DNA of 64,000 bases from Cherax quadricarinatus (taxonomy: Eukaryota > Arthropoda > Malacostraca > Decapoda > Parastacidae): assembly GCF_038502225.1 (NCBI RefSeq), contig NC_091298.1, positions 44,824,478-44,888,477 on the forward strand, written 5' to 3'. How positions within the stretch are numbered: the first letter of the stretch is position 1; every line of letters begins with the position of its first letter. The translations under genes were made by a program, and so were the position numbers. The notes beneath the pieces were generated by a model. It saw only the letters and a list, made by a program, of their open reading frames with translations, was not told the origin of the DNA and made no database searches. Below, in pieces: positions 34,871-47,930 of the stretch.

Positions 34871-35010
34871 GTCCCACTTACCTGAGTTTTCAACTTACAG
34901 TCATGTCCCCTTGTTCCTGTAACCCATTTCTGAAACATTCTGGCCTTGTTCACCTCGTCAGTTCCTCTCAGTATTTAATAAGTCGTTATCATGTGCCCCT
35001 TATACTCTAG
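34871..35010 (-). mobile_element. LINE family A, truncated copy (train car 1)
   Basis: Minus-strand C-terminal ORF2 piece. It starts, in reading direction, at the base matching the start of the 17271 copy, directly against the AC strand of the (GT)n run at 35011. The 3' end of the LINE is missing on the left. Confidence 0.75.
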
Positions 35011-35470
<460 letters not shown>

Positions 35471-35576
35471 TTGTGTGTGTGCGTATGTGTGCTCACCTAA
35501 TTTGTGCTCACCTAATTTGTGCTCACGTAATTGTGGTGGCAGGGGTCGAGACTCAGCTCCTGGCCCCGCCTCTTCA

Positions 35577-35578
<2 letters not shown>
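35471..35578 (-). mobile_element. LINE family A, minimal copy with triplicated tail (train car 3)
   Basis: Only about 45 bp of the family 3' end (ggcggggccaggagctgag on the minus strand) plus a tail in which a 15-bp phrase (gctcacctaatttgt on the plus strand) occurs three times. It is flanked by GT repeats on both sides. Confidence 0.8.
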
Positions 35579-35648
<70 letters not shown>

Positions 35649-35668
35649 GTGTGTGTGTGTGTGTGTAC
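35579..35668. repeat. (GT)n microsatellite
   Basis: About 90 bp. It is the (AC)n tail, on the minus strand, of the copy to its right. Confidence 0.95.
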
Positions 35669-36375
35669 TCACATAGTTGTAGTTGCAGGGGTCGAATCAC
35701 AGCTCCTTGCCCCGCCTCTTCACCGGTATCTACTAGGTCACTCTTCCTGCTCCATGAGCTTTATCATACCTCCTCTTAAAGCTATGTATGGATCCTACCT
35801 CCTCTACATCACATCCCATCTCTGGAACATCCTGTCTCTGTCCACCTTATCAATTCCTCTCAGTATTTTATATGTCGTTATTATATCCCCCATCTCTCCT
35901 GTCCTCCAGTGTCATCAGGTTGATTTCCCTTAACCTCTCTTCGTAGGCCATACCCATTAGTCCGGGAATAATCTTATTGCAAACCTTTGTACTTTCTCTA
36001 ATTTCCGTACTTGCTTGGCTAGGTATGGGTTCCAAAACAGCGCTGCATACTCCAATATAAGCCTAAAGCACACAGTGTACAGGGTCCTGAACGATTCCTT
36101 ATTAAGATGTCGGAATGCTGTTCTGAGGTTTGCTAGGCGCCCGTATGCTGCAGCAGTTATTTGGTTGTTGCGCACCTCAGAAGATGTGCCTGGTGTTATA
36201 CTCACCCTAAGATCCTTTTCCTTAAGTGAGGTTTGTAGTCTCTGGCCCCATAGAGTGTACTCCGTCTGCGGTTTTCTTTGCCTTTGAATTTGGTGGGATT
36301 GAACTCCAGGAGCCAGTTTCTGGACCAGACCTGCAGCCTGTCCAGATCCCTTTGTAGTTCTGTCTGGTCCTCGTC
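35669..36375 (-). mobile_element. LINE family A, RT C-terminal part (train car 4)
   Basis: Minus strand: NPYLAKQVRKLEKVQRFAIR, ESFRTLYTVCFRLILEYAAL, AYGRLANLRTAFRHLNKE and the SITPGTSSEVRNNQITAAAY region, with the family 3' end at its left. It is interrupted at about 36376 by a family C fragment. The corresponding endonuclease part lies at 36981-37527, with the RT core missing. Confidence 0.8.
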
Positions 36376-36980
36376 TGGAGTTTACTGGAGTTTACGTGGA
36401 GAGGGTTTCGGGGTTCAACGCCCCCGCGGCTCGGCCTGAGACCAGGCCTCATGGTGGATCAGGGTCTGATCAGGTGCCTGTCCAGTGCCTTCTTGAAGAC
36501 AGCCAGGGGTCTATTGGTAATCCCCCTTATGTATGCTGGGAGGCAGTTGAACAGTCTTGGGCCCCGGACACTTACAGTGTTGTCTCTCAATGTAGTACTC
36601 GTGGCAAGCCTCCTTTCATCGGGGGAATGATGCATCTCCTGCTGAGTCTTTAGCTTTCATATGGAGTGATTTTCGTGTGCAGGTTTGGTACCAATCCCTC
36701 CAGGACCTTCCAAGTGTATATTATTATGTATCTCTCTTGCCTTCGTTCCAGGGAATACAGATCAAGGACCGTCAACCGTTCCCAGTAATTTAGGTGCCTT
36801 ATAGTACTTGTGTGTGCTGTGAAAGTTCTTTGTACACTCTCCAGGTCTGCAATGTCGCCAGCCTTGAAGGGGGCCGTTAGTGTACAGCACTATTCTAGCC
36901 TAGAGAGCACAAGCGATTTGAAGAGAATCATCATGGGCTTGCGTCCTAGTTTTGAAGGTTCTCATTATCCGTCCTGTTAC
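36376..36980 (-). mobile_element. LINE family C 3' fragment
   Basis: A different LINE family. The plus strand shows a sharp 3' end phrase (tggagtttacgtggagagg, then aacgcccccgcggctcgg) and the complement of a C-terminal coding region. Pieces readable on the minus strand include RPLAVFKKALDRHL-like and IRGITNRPLAV sequence, and AFKAGDIADLESVQRTF-like sequence further right. From memory this family is abundant in decapod genomes. It lies between two parts of a family A copy. Confidence 0.65.
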
Positions 36981-37527
36981 TCTTTGGGTACGAACCTCTC
37001 CTCAGCTTCCTTGCATATTGTTGTCACGTATTCCATCATCTCGTTTACTGACTTCCCTGCCAGTTCTTTGTCCCACTAAACCCCGTTCAGGAAGTTCTTC
37101 ATTCCCACGTAGTCCCCCTTCATGTAGTTTGGCTGCATTCGTCCAGCTCTTCCTGTTCCCCCTCCACTTGTAGAGTAATATATGTGATGTCCTCAATATC
37201 CGCACTACTCAAGGTGAATACTAGGTCCAGTCTCGCTGGTTCATCCTCTCCTCTCTCTCTGGTAGTGTCCCTTACCTGTTGGTACACGAAGTTTTCCAGT
37301 ACCACCTCCATCATCTTAGCCCTCCACGTTTCTTGGCCACCATGTGGCTCCAAGTTCTCCCAGTCGATTTCCTTGTGGTTGAAGTCACCCATGATCAGTA
37401 GCTTTGCCCTGCACGCATGAGCCCTTCTGGCCACTGCAGCCAGTGTGTCAACCATCGCTCTATTACTGTCATCATACACTTGCCTTGGCCTCCTGCTGTT
37501 CTGTGGTGGGTTATACATAACTGCATC
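36981..37527 (-). pseudogene. LINE family A endonuclease domain
   Basis: A 132-residue open piece at 37120-37518 begins MYNPPQNSRRPRQVYDDSNR and contains KLLIMGDFNHKEIDWENLEP, the intact GDFN motif of an apurinic-type endonuclease. RLDLVFTLSSADIEDITY follows before the frame breaks. The catalytic N-terminal glutamate region and the SDH motif are absent. Its 5' end abuts (AC)n at 37528, like other copies. Confidence 0.8.
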
Positions 37528-37533
37528 AGTGTG

Positions 37534-37566
<33 letters not shown>

Positions 37567-37575
37567 ATGTGTGTG

Positions 37576-37669
<94 letters not shown>

Positions 37670-37681
37670 TGTGTGTGTGTG
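37528..37681. repeat. (GT)n microsatellite with TATG and TTTG interruptions
   Basis: About 154 bp of GT repeat. It marks the right edge of the minus-strand LINE train; the DNA after it looks like ordinary intron. Confidence 0.95.
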
Positions 37682-38031
37682 CTCAGATCTGAATATTTTT
37701 ATGCCAATTTGCATCTTAGTTTGCTCATTATATTCGACATTGTAAGTTCACATGGAACTTGTATATTATACAGTTAACAACAATATTAAATTGTACAATA
37801 GTTGATAAAAATATTTATGAAATTATCATTATCTTCTTATTACACTGCTTAAGCTACAATGACATTAAATAATACTACAAGAGAGTTACTTCAGTCTTGT
37901 CTGAACGTACAACTACGACCATGAAGTTCTTGGTTGTAGGAAAGCACAGACAGTAATTCTTACACTAAATATCACGTAGAAGACTTGTGTGTAATATTAC
38001 AGTAATTACATATGAACTATCTTTCTGACAG

Positions 38032-38322
38032 CTGAACATCATATCGCATCATCAGTGACGCAGATGGCTAAGCCTGGGCTGACAACACATGTAGTGGAGC
38101 CTGGGCTGACAACACATGTAGTGGAGCCTGGGCTGACAACACATGTAGTGGAGCCTGGGCTGACAACACAAGTAGTGGAGCCTAGGCTGACATCATGTGT
38201 GATGGAGGCTAAGCTGACAACACAAGTGGTGGAGGATATACTAACCCAAGCACCACATGGCAGCTACTCTGTAATTTTTATCACTGATGGCACTATGGCA
38301 TCCTCCACTCTGTTTATGGCAA
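38032..38322 (+). CDS. Ionotropic receptor-like gene, exon 2 (with coding 9-residue repeats)
   Basis: Opens after the acceptor ctatctttctgacag in phase 1, which matches exon 1. After EHHIASSVTQMAK the exon carries a 27-bp tandem repeat giving PGLTTHVVE about five times with increasing divergence (PGLTTQVVE, PRLTSCVME, AKLTTQVVE). The unrepeated end reads DILTQAPHGSYSVIFITDG and TMASSTLFMA. The segment with VIFITDG is the kind of beta-strand seen at the start of decapod IR extracellular regions. The chosen donor GCAA|GTTACT at 38322 ends in phase 1 and is not a strong donor, so the 3' edge is the weaker boundary. The reading frame itself runs on to 38351. Confidence 0.6.
38070..38235 (+). repeat. 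27-bp coding minisatellite in exon 2
   Basis: Five to six copies of a 27-bp unit (gcctgggctgacaacaca followed by tgtagtgga). The first three are nearly identical and the rest diverge. Since 27 is divisible by 3, the frame is kept. Confidence 0.9.
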
Positions 38323-38562
38323 GTTACTCAACATATTGTCATTCATTATGAAAAAAGTTTTATTTTTTTTAAATTTCAGGATTATCAATTTAATTACAAG
38401 AAAATATCTATACATTGTAATTTCTAGAAAAAAAATTTCCCTCCCAAAATCGAGTAGTTTCCCGGTACCATTCCTTCAACATAAACATGATCGTTCAAAA
38501 TAGTATAAATTATCATCAAGACTTACGAAATCGTAATGCCACGATTGTAAACAAACCATGCG

Positions 38563-38842
38563 TTCGGATTTTTAATCCCGGAGGGTTAGCCACCCAAGGA
38601 TAACCCCAGAAAGTCAGTGTGTCATCGAAGACTGTCTAACTTATTTCCATTGTGGTCCTCAAACTTGTCTCCCAGGATACGACTCACACCAGTCCACTAA
38701 CACCCAGGTACCTATTTGCTGCTAGGTGAACAGGACAACAGGTGTAAGGAAACGTGTCAAAATGTTCCCACCCGCCGGGAATCTAACCCTGTCCCTCCGT
38801 GTGTGAAGCGATAGCTTTAGCCACCAGGCCACCTGACACGTT
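38563..38842 (-). mobile_element. tRNA-headed SINE, second tail type
   Basis: Minus strand from 38842: A box TGGCCTGGTGG, B box GGTTAGATTCC, the central segment shared with the 28.8- and 30.7-kb SINEs (acacctgttgtcctgttcac, then acctgggtgttagtgg). It then has a different 3' part (gtcttcgatgacacactgac, then ggttatccttgggtggctaa). It lies in intron 2. Confidence 0.8.
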
Positions 38843-39261
38843 GATGACCAAGACACACAAACAACAGTTGGGTAACTTTCTTGTTGAAGCATTTCACTTA
38901 ACCAGCCAAATAGAGAGGAGACATTATTCTCATTGTTGACCTTCATACTGTTACAGACACAAGTGCTGAACTCTTCTCCACACTGAGGGACTGACCACCT
39001 CCAACTATTTCTCTAAGATTAATGTACTAATTACGCCATCATTACCTCGCTACTATTCCTACTCTCGACAATACATTCTTCTCCGTAGGCCAAAAATTTC
39101 CAAAATGAGGATACCTAACTGTTGCATATATATTTTACATTTTGTGATAAACATGTGCGTCAAAATCTTACTTGTCAATGCATTTGTTTTTCCTGCTTAA
39201 ACAATAACTCTTTTAAATATTTTGTAGCATAATGTTCTTGACACACCACAAAAAATATATA

Positions 39262-42200
39262 ATTATACCTAACAAACAAGTCACAATTATATCTAGCAAA
39301 CAAGTCACAATTATATCTAGCAAACAAGTCACAATTATATCTAGCAAACAAGTCACAATTATATCTAGCAAACAAGTCACAATTATACCTAGCAAACAAG
39401 TCACAATTATACCTAGCAAACAAGTCACAATTATACCTAGCAAACAAGTCACAATTATATCTAACAAACAAGTCACAATTATATCTAGCAAACAAGTCAC
39501 AATTATATCTAGCAAACAAGTCACAATTATATCTAGCAAGCAAGTCACAATTATATCTAGCAAACAAGTCACAATTATATCTAGCAAACAAGTCACAATT
39601 ATATCTAGCAAACAAGTCACAATTATATCTAGCAAGCAAGTCACAATTATATCTAGCAAACAAGTCACAATTATATCTAGCAAACAAGTCACAATTATAT
39701 CTAGCAAACAAATCACAATTATATCTAGCAAACAAGTCACAATTATATCTAGCAAACAAGTCACAATTATACCTAGCAAACAAGTCACAATTATACCTAG
39801 AAAAAAACACAGTTATACCTAGCAAGCAAGTCACAATTATATCTAGCAAACAAGTCACAATTATATCTAGCAAACAAGTCACAATTATACCTAGCAAACA
39901 TATCACAATTATACCTAGCAAGCAAGTCACAATTATATCTAGCAAACAAGTCACAATTATATCTAGCAAACAAGTCACAATTATATCTAGCAAACAAGTC
40001 ACAATTATACCTAGCAAACAAGTCACAATTATATCTAGCAAACAAGTCACAATTATATCTAGCAAACAAGTCACAATTATATCTAGCAAACAAGTCACAA
40101 TTATACCTAGCAAACAAGTCACAATTATACCTAGAAAAAAACACAGTTATACCTAGCAAGCAAGTCACAATTATATCTAGCAAACAAGTCACAATTATAT
40201 CTAGCAAACAAGTCACAATTATACCTAGAAAAAAACACAATTATACCTAGCAAACAAGTCACAATTATACCTAGCAAACAAGTCACAATTATGCCTAGCA
40301 AACAAGTCACAATTATTCCTAGCAAACAAGTCACAATTATACCTAGCAAACAAGTCACAATTATTCCTAGCAAACAAGTCACAATTATTCCTAGCAAACA
40401 AGTCACAATTATTCCTTGCAAACAAGTCATAATTATGCCTAGCAAACAAGTTACAATTATACCTAGCAAACAAGTCACGATTATTCCTAGCAAACAAGTC
40501 ACAATTATTCCTAGCAAACAAGTCACAATTATACCTAGCAAACAAGTCACAATTATACCTAGCAAACAAGTCACAATTATACCTAGCAAACAAGTCACAA
40601 TTATTCCTAGCAAACAAGTCACAATTATTCCTAGCAAACAAGTCACAATTATTCCTAGCAAACAAGTCACAATTATTCCTAGCAAACAAGTCACAATTAT
40701 ACCTAGCAAACAAGTCACAATTATACCTAGCAAACAAGTCACAATTATTCCTAGCAAACAAGTCACAATTATTCCTAGCAAACAAGTCACAACTATACCT
40801 AGCAAACAAGTCACAATTATATCTAGCAAACAAGTCACAACTATACCTAGCAAACAAGTCACAATTATATCTAGCAAACAAGTCACAACTATACCTAGCA
40901 AACAAGTCACAATTATATCTAGCAAACAAGTCACAACTATTCCTAGCAAACAAGTCCCAATTATACCTAGCAAACAAGTCACAATTATACTTAGCAAACA
41001 AGCCGCAATTATACCTAGCAAACAAGCCGCAATTATACCTAGCAAACAAGTCACAATTATATCTAGCAAACAAGTCACAATTATATCTAGCAAACAAGTC
41101 ACAATTATATCTAGGAAACAAGTCACAATTATACCTAGCAAACAAGTCACAATTATACCTAGCAAACAAGTCACAATCATACCTAGCAAACAAGTCACAA
41201 TTATACTTAACAAACAAGTTGCAATTATACCTAGCAAACAAGTCACAATTATACCTAGAAAACAAGTAATAATTATACCTAGCAAACAAATCACAATTAT
41301 ACCTAGCAAACAAGTCACAATTATACCTAGCAAACAAATTACAATTATACCTAGCAAACAAGTCACAATTATACTTAGCAAACAAGTCGCAATTATACCT
41401 AGCAAACAAGTCACAATTATACCTAGCAAACAAGCCACAATTATACCTAGCAAACTAGTCACAATTATACCTAGCAAGCAAGCCACAATTATACCTAGCA
41501 AACAAGCCACAATTATACCTAGCAAACAAGCCACAATTATGCCTAGCAAACAAGTCACAATTATATCTAGCAAACAAGCCACAATTATATCTAGCAAACA
41601 AGTCACAATTATATCTAGCAAACAAGTCACAATTATATCTAGCAAACAAGTCACAATTATACCTAGCAAACAAGTCACAATTATACCTAGCAAACAAGTC
41701 ACAATTATATCTAGCAAACAAGCCACAATTATATCTAGCAAACAAGTCACAATTATATCTAGCAAACAAGCCACAATTATATTTAGCAAACAAGTCACAA
41801 TTATATCTAGCAAACAATTCACAATTATATATAGCAAACAAGTCACAATTATACCTAGCAAACAAGACACAATTATACCTAGCAAACAAGTCACAATTAT
41901 ATCTAGCAAACAAGCCACAATTATATCTAGCAAACAAGTCACAATTATATCTAGAAAAAAACACAATTATACCTAACAAACAAGTCACAATCATACCTAG
42001 CAAACAAGTCACAATTATACCTAGCAAACAAGTCACAATTATACTTAACAAACAAGTTGCAATTATACCTAGCAAACAAGTCACAATTATACCTAGCAAA
42101 CAAATCACAATTATACCTAGCAAACAAGTCACAATTATACCTAGCAAACAAGTCACAATTATACTTAGCAAACAAGTCGCAATTATACCTAGCAAACAAG

Positions 42201-42262
42201 TCACAATTATACCTAGCAAACAAGTCGCAATTATACCTAGCAAACAAGTCGCAATTATACCT
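39262..42262. repeat. 24-bp satellite array in intron 2
   Basis: About 125 copies of a 24-bp unit (cacaattatacctagcaaac plus aagt), with common variants atatcta, attccta and acttag. A 22-bp variant unit containing aaaaaaacac occurs four times (39801, 40135, 40229, 41954). The first two are 334 bp apart, which is 13 normal units plus one short unit, showing block duplication. A second duplication links about 41170-41400 with about 41985-42190 at lags of 33 to 35 units. Because 24 is divisible by 3 and the unit lacks stops, frames stay open on both strands (8-residue repeats such as SKQVTIIP). The array ends 12 bp before the exon 3 start. Confidence 0.97.
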
Positions 42263-42274
42263 AACTCATTGAAG

Positions 42275-42399
42275 CACCATTTCAGATCATTGATCATCTC
42301 CGGTTTCCAGGAGGAGTTGGAGTATTTGAAATTGTAACTAACAGCGAGGATATCAACATGGACAAGCAACTTTCACTCTTGGTCAACAATGTCAAGCGG
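42275..42399 (+). CDS. Ionotropic receptor-like gene, exon 3
   Basis: Phase 1 start matching exon 2. Encodes PFQIIDHLRFPGGVGVFEIV, then TNSEDINMDKQLSLLVNNVK and R, and ends at CGG|GTATGT in phase 0. In decapod IRs this region carries a W/F-P-W-G-V-x-V-F/Y-E-V motif, which FPGGVGVFEI resembles. The preferred acceptor is ...cattgaag at 42274. A stronger-looking acceptor, ggtttccag at 42310, is also in phase 1 and would remove 12 codons. The 24-bp satellite stops at the branch-point-like ctaac just upstream. Confidence 0.7.
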
Positions 42400-42634
42400 G
42401 TATGTTGTTTGTAAGGTTAGTTGGTAAGATGTAATGTTCATATTGTTGCTATATTACGAAGGACACTCATCATCTCTAGCACTTGATAAATAAGTTGGGT
42501 CAATAAGAATAATATTAAGGTCACTCCATAACTAGAAAAAGAATGATTAATGTTACCTAACTGAAGAACCAAGTTAGCCTCACATGTTTACAGAATTAAC
42601 GAGATGACTGATACAATAATTTCTACATGACCAG

Positions 42635-42858
42635 CTACGGCAGCTATCATCACACACGACAGTTACTGTAATAAGTGACAACACGGATTTCATATGTGCT
42701 TTCGTCCAGTCGTCCTTCAGACTCCGCCTTCTGGTGTGGTCGACGAGGCTGCTGGTCGTCACTCGTTCTCACCTGATGGACATGCAGGAACTGTACACAG
42801 CCTTTTCAAAGCTGAATTCTGTGTTGGCTATTTTCAGAAAGGACACAGCAAACATCAG
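42635..42858 (+). CDS. Ionotropic receptor-like gene, exon 4
   Basis: Starts after ttctacatgaccag in phase 0, matching exon 3. The frame is open from a stop at 42616. Encodes LRQLSSHTTVTVISDNTDFI, then RLRLLVWSTRLLVVTRSHLM, then DMQELYTAFSKLNSVLAIFR and KDTANI, and ends AG|GTAATG in phase 2. The block LLVWSTRLLVVTR preceded by SD..F is, from memory, highly characteristic of the N-terminal region of decapod ionotropic receptors. This exon gives the main support for the gene identity. Intron 3 is only 235 bp and has no repeats. Confidence 0.82.
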
Positions 42859-43107
42859 GTAATGAGTGCTTTGTTGCATTTATACTAATGAAGCAAACAT
42901 ATCTGCTGAATGTCTAAGCCCCAAACACTCGAAACCTCATTACCCAGACCTCGAACCTTTCCTGGGATGATCCCTACTGCTCCTTTCTTTTGCAAATCTT
43001 TGGTACATCCTCGTTTAGTTTTGCTCCAACGTCTTTAAATATCCAAAACAACTTTAACTTCCCCTTCTCAACCCACTGAATAATATTTTTTTGGCAAACT
43101 CATACCA

Positions 43108-43112
<5 letters not shown>

Positions 43113-43200
<88 letters not shown>
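43113..43200. repeat. (TA)n microsatellite
   Basis: About 88 bp of pure TA within intron 4. Confidence 0.95.
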
Positions 43201-43203
<3 letters not shown>

Positions 43204-43391
43204 GCCTATGTGAGGTATTTAAAAATGATCAAGAACACTGGGACAGTGAAACAGAGGTTAATTAAAAACACACTCTCTAACAAAGTTGGTGGGGTTTGCA
43301 AGGTCCCACGTACCCAGTGTTCCCTCTCATATATTCATATATTGGTCTAACAGGTAAACCTCTGGAAACATGAATTGTCCATCATAAATAC

Positions 43392-43649
43392 TCAATCAGG
43401 ACATGGTAGGAGTCGAGCGCTATCTTCAACCACATTAGTTCCTGTAATCATCCACCAGGGAGGGCTGATGCCCAGATTATTATACCCCAACAGTTCAATC
43501 ATAGGTTTGATGGTGTCCGACCAGTGTCTACGCACCAAACTCATGCTATGTATGTCGGGAATGGTGGCATACAATCTAACATGTTTAGCTGTTACTGTAT
43601 CATAAGTGGACAAGTACACAAGATTAGGTGGTAGTATAGACAGTGTCAC
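43392..43649 (-). other. Unassigned open frame, possible LINE ORF2 remnant
   Basis: 85 residues with protein-like composition: [20 protein letters not shown], then LYATIPDIHSMSLVRRHWSD, then TIKPMIELLGYNNLGISPPW. The pattern of a helix followed by I-x-P-P-W is reminiscent of the linker between RT and RNase H in Jockey/I-type LINEs, but I see no diagnostic motif. It lies antisense in an IR intron. It could equally be a spurious frame. Confidence 0.25.
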
Positions 43650-43703
43650 CGGCCACGGTTACCGTGGACGGTGACACATCCGCACTACACTACTCTGAGA
43701 ACA

Positions 43704-44036
<333 letters not shown>

Positions 44037-44086
44037 TTCTTACAGACATGCTGAACAGAGAATGACCAGATACCTTACTGTTTCAG

Positions 44087-44215
44087 GTGTAATATGTACA
44101 TAGTGTTACCGTACAGTGAACAAAGATCACAAGTGGTGCAGGTGGCTTCATGGACGACACTTACAGGATTGTTTCTCACCTCTGACATTCCGCTCTTTCC
44201 TGAAAAGTTCACAAA
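44087..44215 (+). CDS. Ionotropic receptor-like gene, exon 5
   Basis: Acceptor ccttactgtttcag, phase 2, giving R across the join with exon 4. Encodes CNMYIVLPYSEQRSQVVQVA, then SWTTLTGLFLTSDIPLFPEK and FT. The pattern C-x-x-Y-x-x-L-P-Y-S, then V-A-S-W-T, then S-x-x-P-L-F-P-x-K-F is the expected continuation in decapod IRs. It ends ACAAA|GTAAGT with a strong donor in phase 2. The ligand-binding S1/S2 lobes and transmembrane segments should follow in later exons, which I could not find in this window. Joined, the five exons give about 279 residues without a stop. Confidence 0.82.
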
Positions 44216-45655
<1,440 letters not shown>

Positions 45656-46672
45656 TGTATCTTCTGTGTCGTTCCCAAGGTCCTTTGTATCTTCTGTGTT
45701 GTTCCCAAGGTCCTTTGTATCTTTTGTGTCCTTCTCAAGGTCCTTTGAATCTTCTGTGTTGTTCCCAAGGTCCTTTGTATCTTCTGTGTCGTTCCCAAGG
45801 TCCTTTGTATCTTCTGTGATGTTCCCAAGGTCCTTTGTATCTTTTGTGTCCTTCTCAAGGTCCTTTGAATCTTCTGTGTTGTTCCCAAGGTCCTTTGTAT
45901 CTTCTGTGTCGTTCCCAAGGTTCTTTGTATCTTCTGAGACGTTCCGAAGGTCCTCTGCATCTTCTGTGTCGTTCCCAAGGTCCTTTGTGTCTTCTGTGTC
46001 ATTCTCAAGGTCCTTTGTATCTTCTGTGTCGTTCCCAAGGTCCTTTGTATCTTCTATGTCGTTCCCAAGGTCCTTTGTATCTTCTGTGCCATTCCCAAGG
46101 TCTTCTGTATTTTCTGTGTCGTTCCCAAGGTCCTTTGTATCTTTTGAGTCGTTCCCAAGGTCTTTTGTATCTTCTGTGTCGTTCCCAAGGTCCTTTGTAT
46201 CTTCTGAGTCGTTCCCAAGATCCTTTGTATCTTCTGAGTCGTTCCCAAGGTCCTTTTTTATCTTCTGTGTCGTTCCCAAGGTCCTTTGTATCTTCTGAGT
46301 CGTTCCCAAGGTCCTTTGTATCTTCTGAGTCGTTCCGCAGGTCCTTTGAATCTTCTGAGTCGTTCCAAAGGTCCTTTTTTATCTTCTGTGCCGTTCCCAA
46401 GGTCCTTTGTATCTTCTGAGTCGTTCCCAAGGTCCTTTTTTATCTTCTGTGTCGTTCCCAAGGTCCTTTGTATCTTCTGAGTCTTTTTCAAGGTCCTTTG
46501 TATCTTCTGAGTCGTTCCCCAGGTCCTTTGTATCTTCTGAGTCGTTCCAAAGGTCCTTTTTTATCTTCTGTGCCGTTCCCAAGGTCCTTTGTATCTTCTG
46601 AGTCGTTCCCAAGGTCCTTTGTATCTTCTGAGTCGTTCCCAAGGTCCTTTGTATCTTCTGAGTCGTTCCCAA
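45656..46672. repeat. 30-bp minisatellite
   Basis: About 34 copies of a 30-bp unit (cttctgtgtcgttcccaagg plus tcctttgtat). The first half uses gtgtc or gtgtt, the second half mainly gagtc. Block duplication is visible: the pair cttttgtgtccttctcaagg and tcctttgaat recurs after 120 bp (45721 and 45841). The block with a longer T run before tcttctgtgccg recurs after about 181 bp near 46376 and 46557. Both strands stay open (10-residue repeats such as GNDTEDTKDL on the minus strand). A real gene cannot be excluded, but the 31-bp units shift the frame. Confidence 0.93.
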
Positions 46673-47326
46673 GGTGCTACCCTCTTCATTTTTGTCATTA
46701 GTCAAAAGCCTAAATTAGACATATTTCGGTCGCTGAGAGATACAAGAAAGTTATTCCAGTTTTGCATAAGCCCAGCACTATATCCGTGAATGAAAAATAA
46801 ACATTAACAATGTATTCGTAAATCATGCATGTATACACGTGCTTATGTATGAATGTACTGCGTATATTCTTTAGGGTATGTATGCCTATGCGCATACATG
46901 TGACACTTCATATGTATTATTGAACGAATATATTCTTATTTTATATACATGCAACTGTGTGCTTGTGTGTATATATGTATATGTATTCTTGTCTGATTAT
47001 ATGTATATTCACGTAAATATATAGGAGAAATCTCCAAATTTTTCACTACAAGGGTTATAATGTATATTTCACACTGTCTTAGACCAAAGAAAAAAACTAA
47101 GTCTATGGAATATATATAAATGAATGAAGAAAATGTAAATGAATGAATAACTTTTATTTTGATGTTTATTGTAATCATTATGATATGATTCCGAAGAAAA
47201 GAAAATTATTACATTTAAGAAGAAACAATACCGTATTTACACTGAAAAATTATATATTGGTAAAAATGTCAAACTTAAGCCAGTGTTCTGACAGTATAAT
47301 CAATTACTGAACTGCAGATGAAACAA
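46673..47326. other. AT-rich stretch without recognised features
   Basis: About 650 bp with weak ATGTAT-rich patterns near 46800-47000. I see no gene, splice signal or mobile element here. Confidence 0.5.
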
Positions 47327-47406
47327 GATTAATTTGCACAAGATTAATTTGCACAAGATTAATTTGCACAAGATTAATTTGCACAAGATTAATTTGCACA
47401 AGATTA
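47327..47406. repeat. 15-bp short tandem repeat
   Basis: Five copies of gcacaagattaattt. Confidence 0.9.
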
Positions 47407-47644
47407 ATAAGAATAATGGAACTGGTTTATAATTTCAAAATATTACTGAATTAATGTTTCAAACTCGAGGAGCCAATTATTATATTAGAATGAACTTCAA
47501 ATCCTCATCAGATAATTTTGTGCGACATTTGGACTTGACATACTTTATTTTTTAAAATGTTTGTTCACAAAGGTACGTTGTACCAAAATATGATAGGAAT
47601 CCTAAGCAAATAGGTTTAAAATTTAGAAACTGTTCAGGCTGTAA

Positions 47645-47740
47645 AGATTTAAACCATACCACGGGCGGGGATTGAACCCGCGATCAGAGAGTCTCAAAAC
47701 TCCAGACCGTCACGTTAGTCACTGGACCAGCTAGCTACAA
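47645..47740 (-). mobile_element. tRNA-headed SINE head (minus copy of an inverted pair)
   Basis: Minus strand: GCTAGCTGGTCCAGTGACTA (A-box region TGGTCCAGTGG-like), then ctggagttttgagactctc, then GCGGGTTCAATCCCCGCC with the B box GGTTCAATCC. The last part folds into a T-arm-like stem. Its partner lies in the opposite direction at 47818-47930. Confidence 0.75.
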
Positions 47741-47817
47741 TAAGATTCGTCCAACTAGGTATATTTCTACACCATAGGAAGGTTAACACAGGCACCTCTG
47801 TGACCACAAATGCAAGT

Positions 47818-47930
47818 TTTTACAGACGGTCTGGAGTTTTAAGACTCTTTGACCGCGGGTTCAAATCCCGCCCGTAGGATGGTTTATTTGCAATCGTGTC
47901 ATTACGATTTCGTGAGTCATGTAAAGATTT
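47818..47930 (+). mobile_element. tRNA-headed SINE (plus copy of an inverted pair)
   Basis: Plus strand: acggtctggagttttaagac, then GCGGGTTCAAATCCCGCCC (B box GGTTCAAATCC), then a body phrase gcaatcgtgtcattacgatt. The A-box end is missing. With the copy at 47645-47740 it forms an inverted repeat around a spacer of about 80 bp. Confidence 0.75.

Noticed and set aside
39175..42369. Open frames on both strands in the 24-bp repeat (8-residue repeats)
   Set aside because: Openness on both strands follows from a 24-bp stop-free unit. Units of 22 bp break the frame without consequence. The array lies in an intron of the IR-like gene.
42694..42888. Open frame overlapping IR exon 4 in another frame
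   Set aside because: It overlaps the exon with better family resemblance and matching splice phases, so it is a shadow frame.
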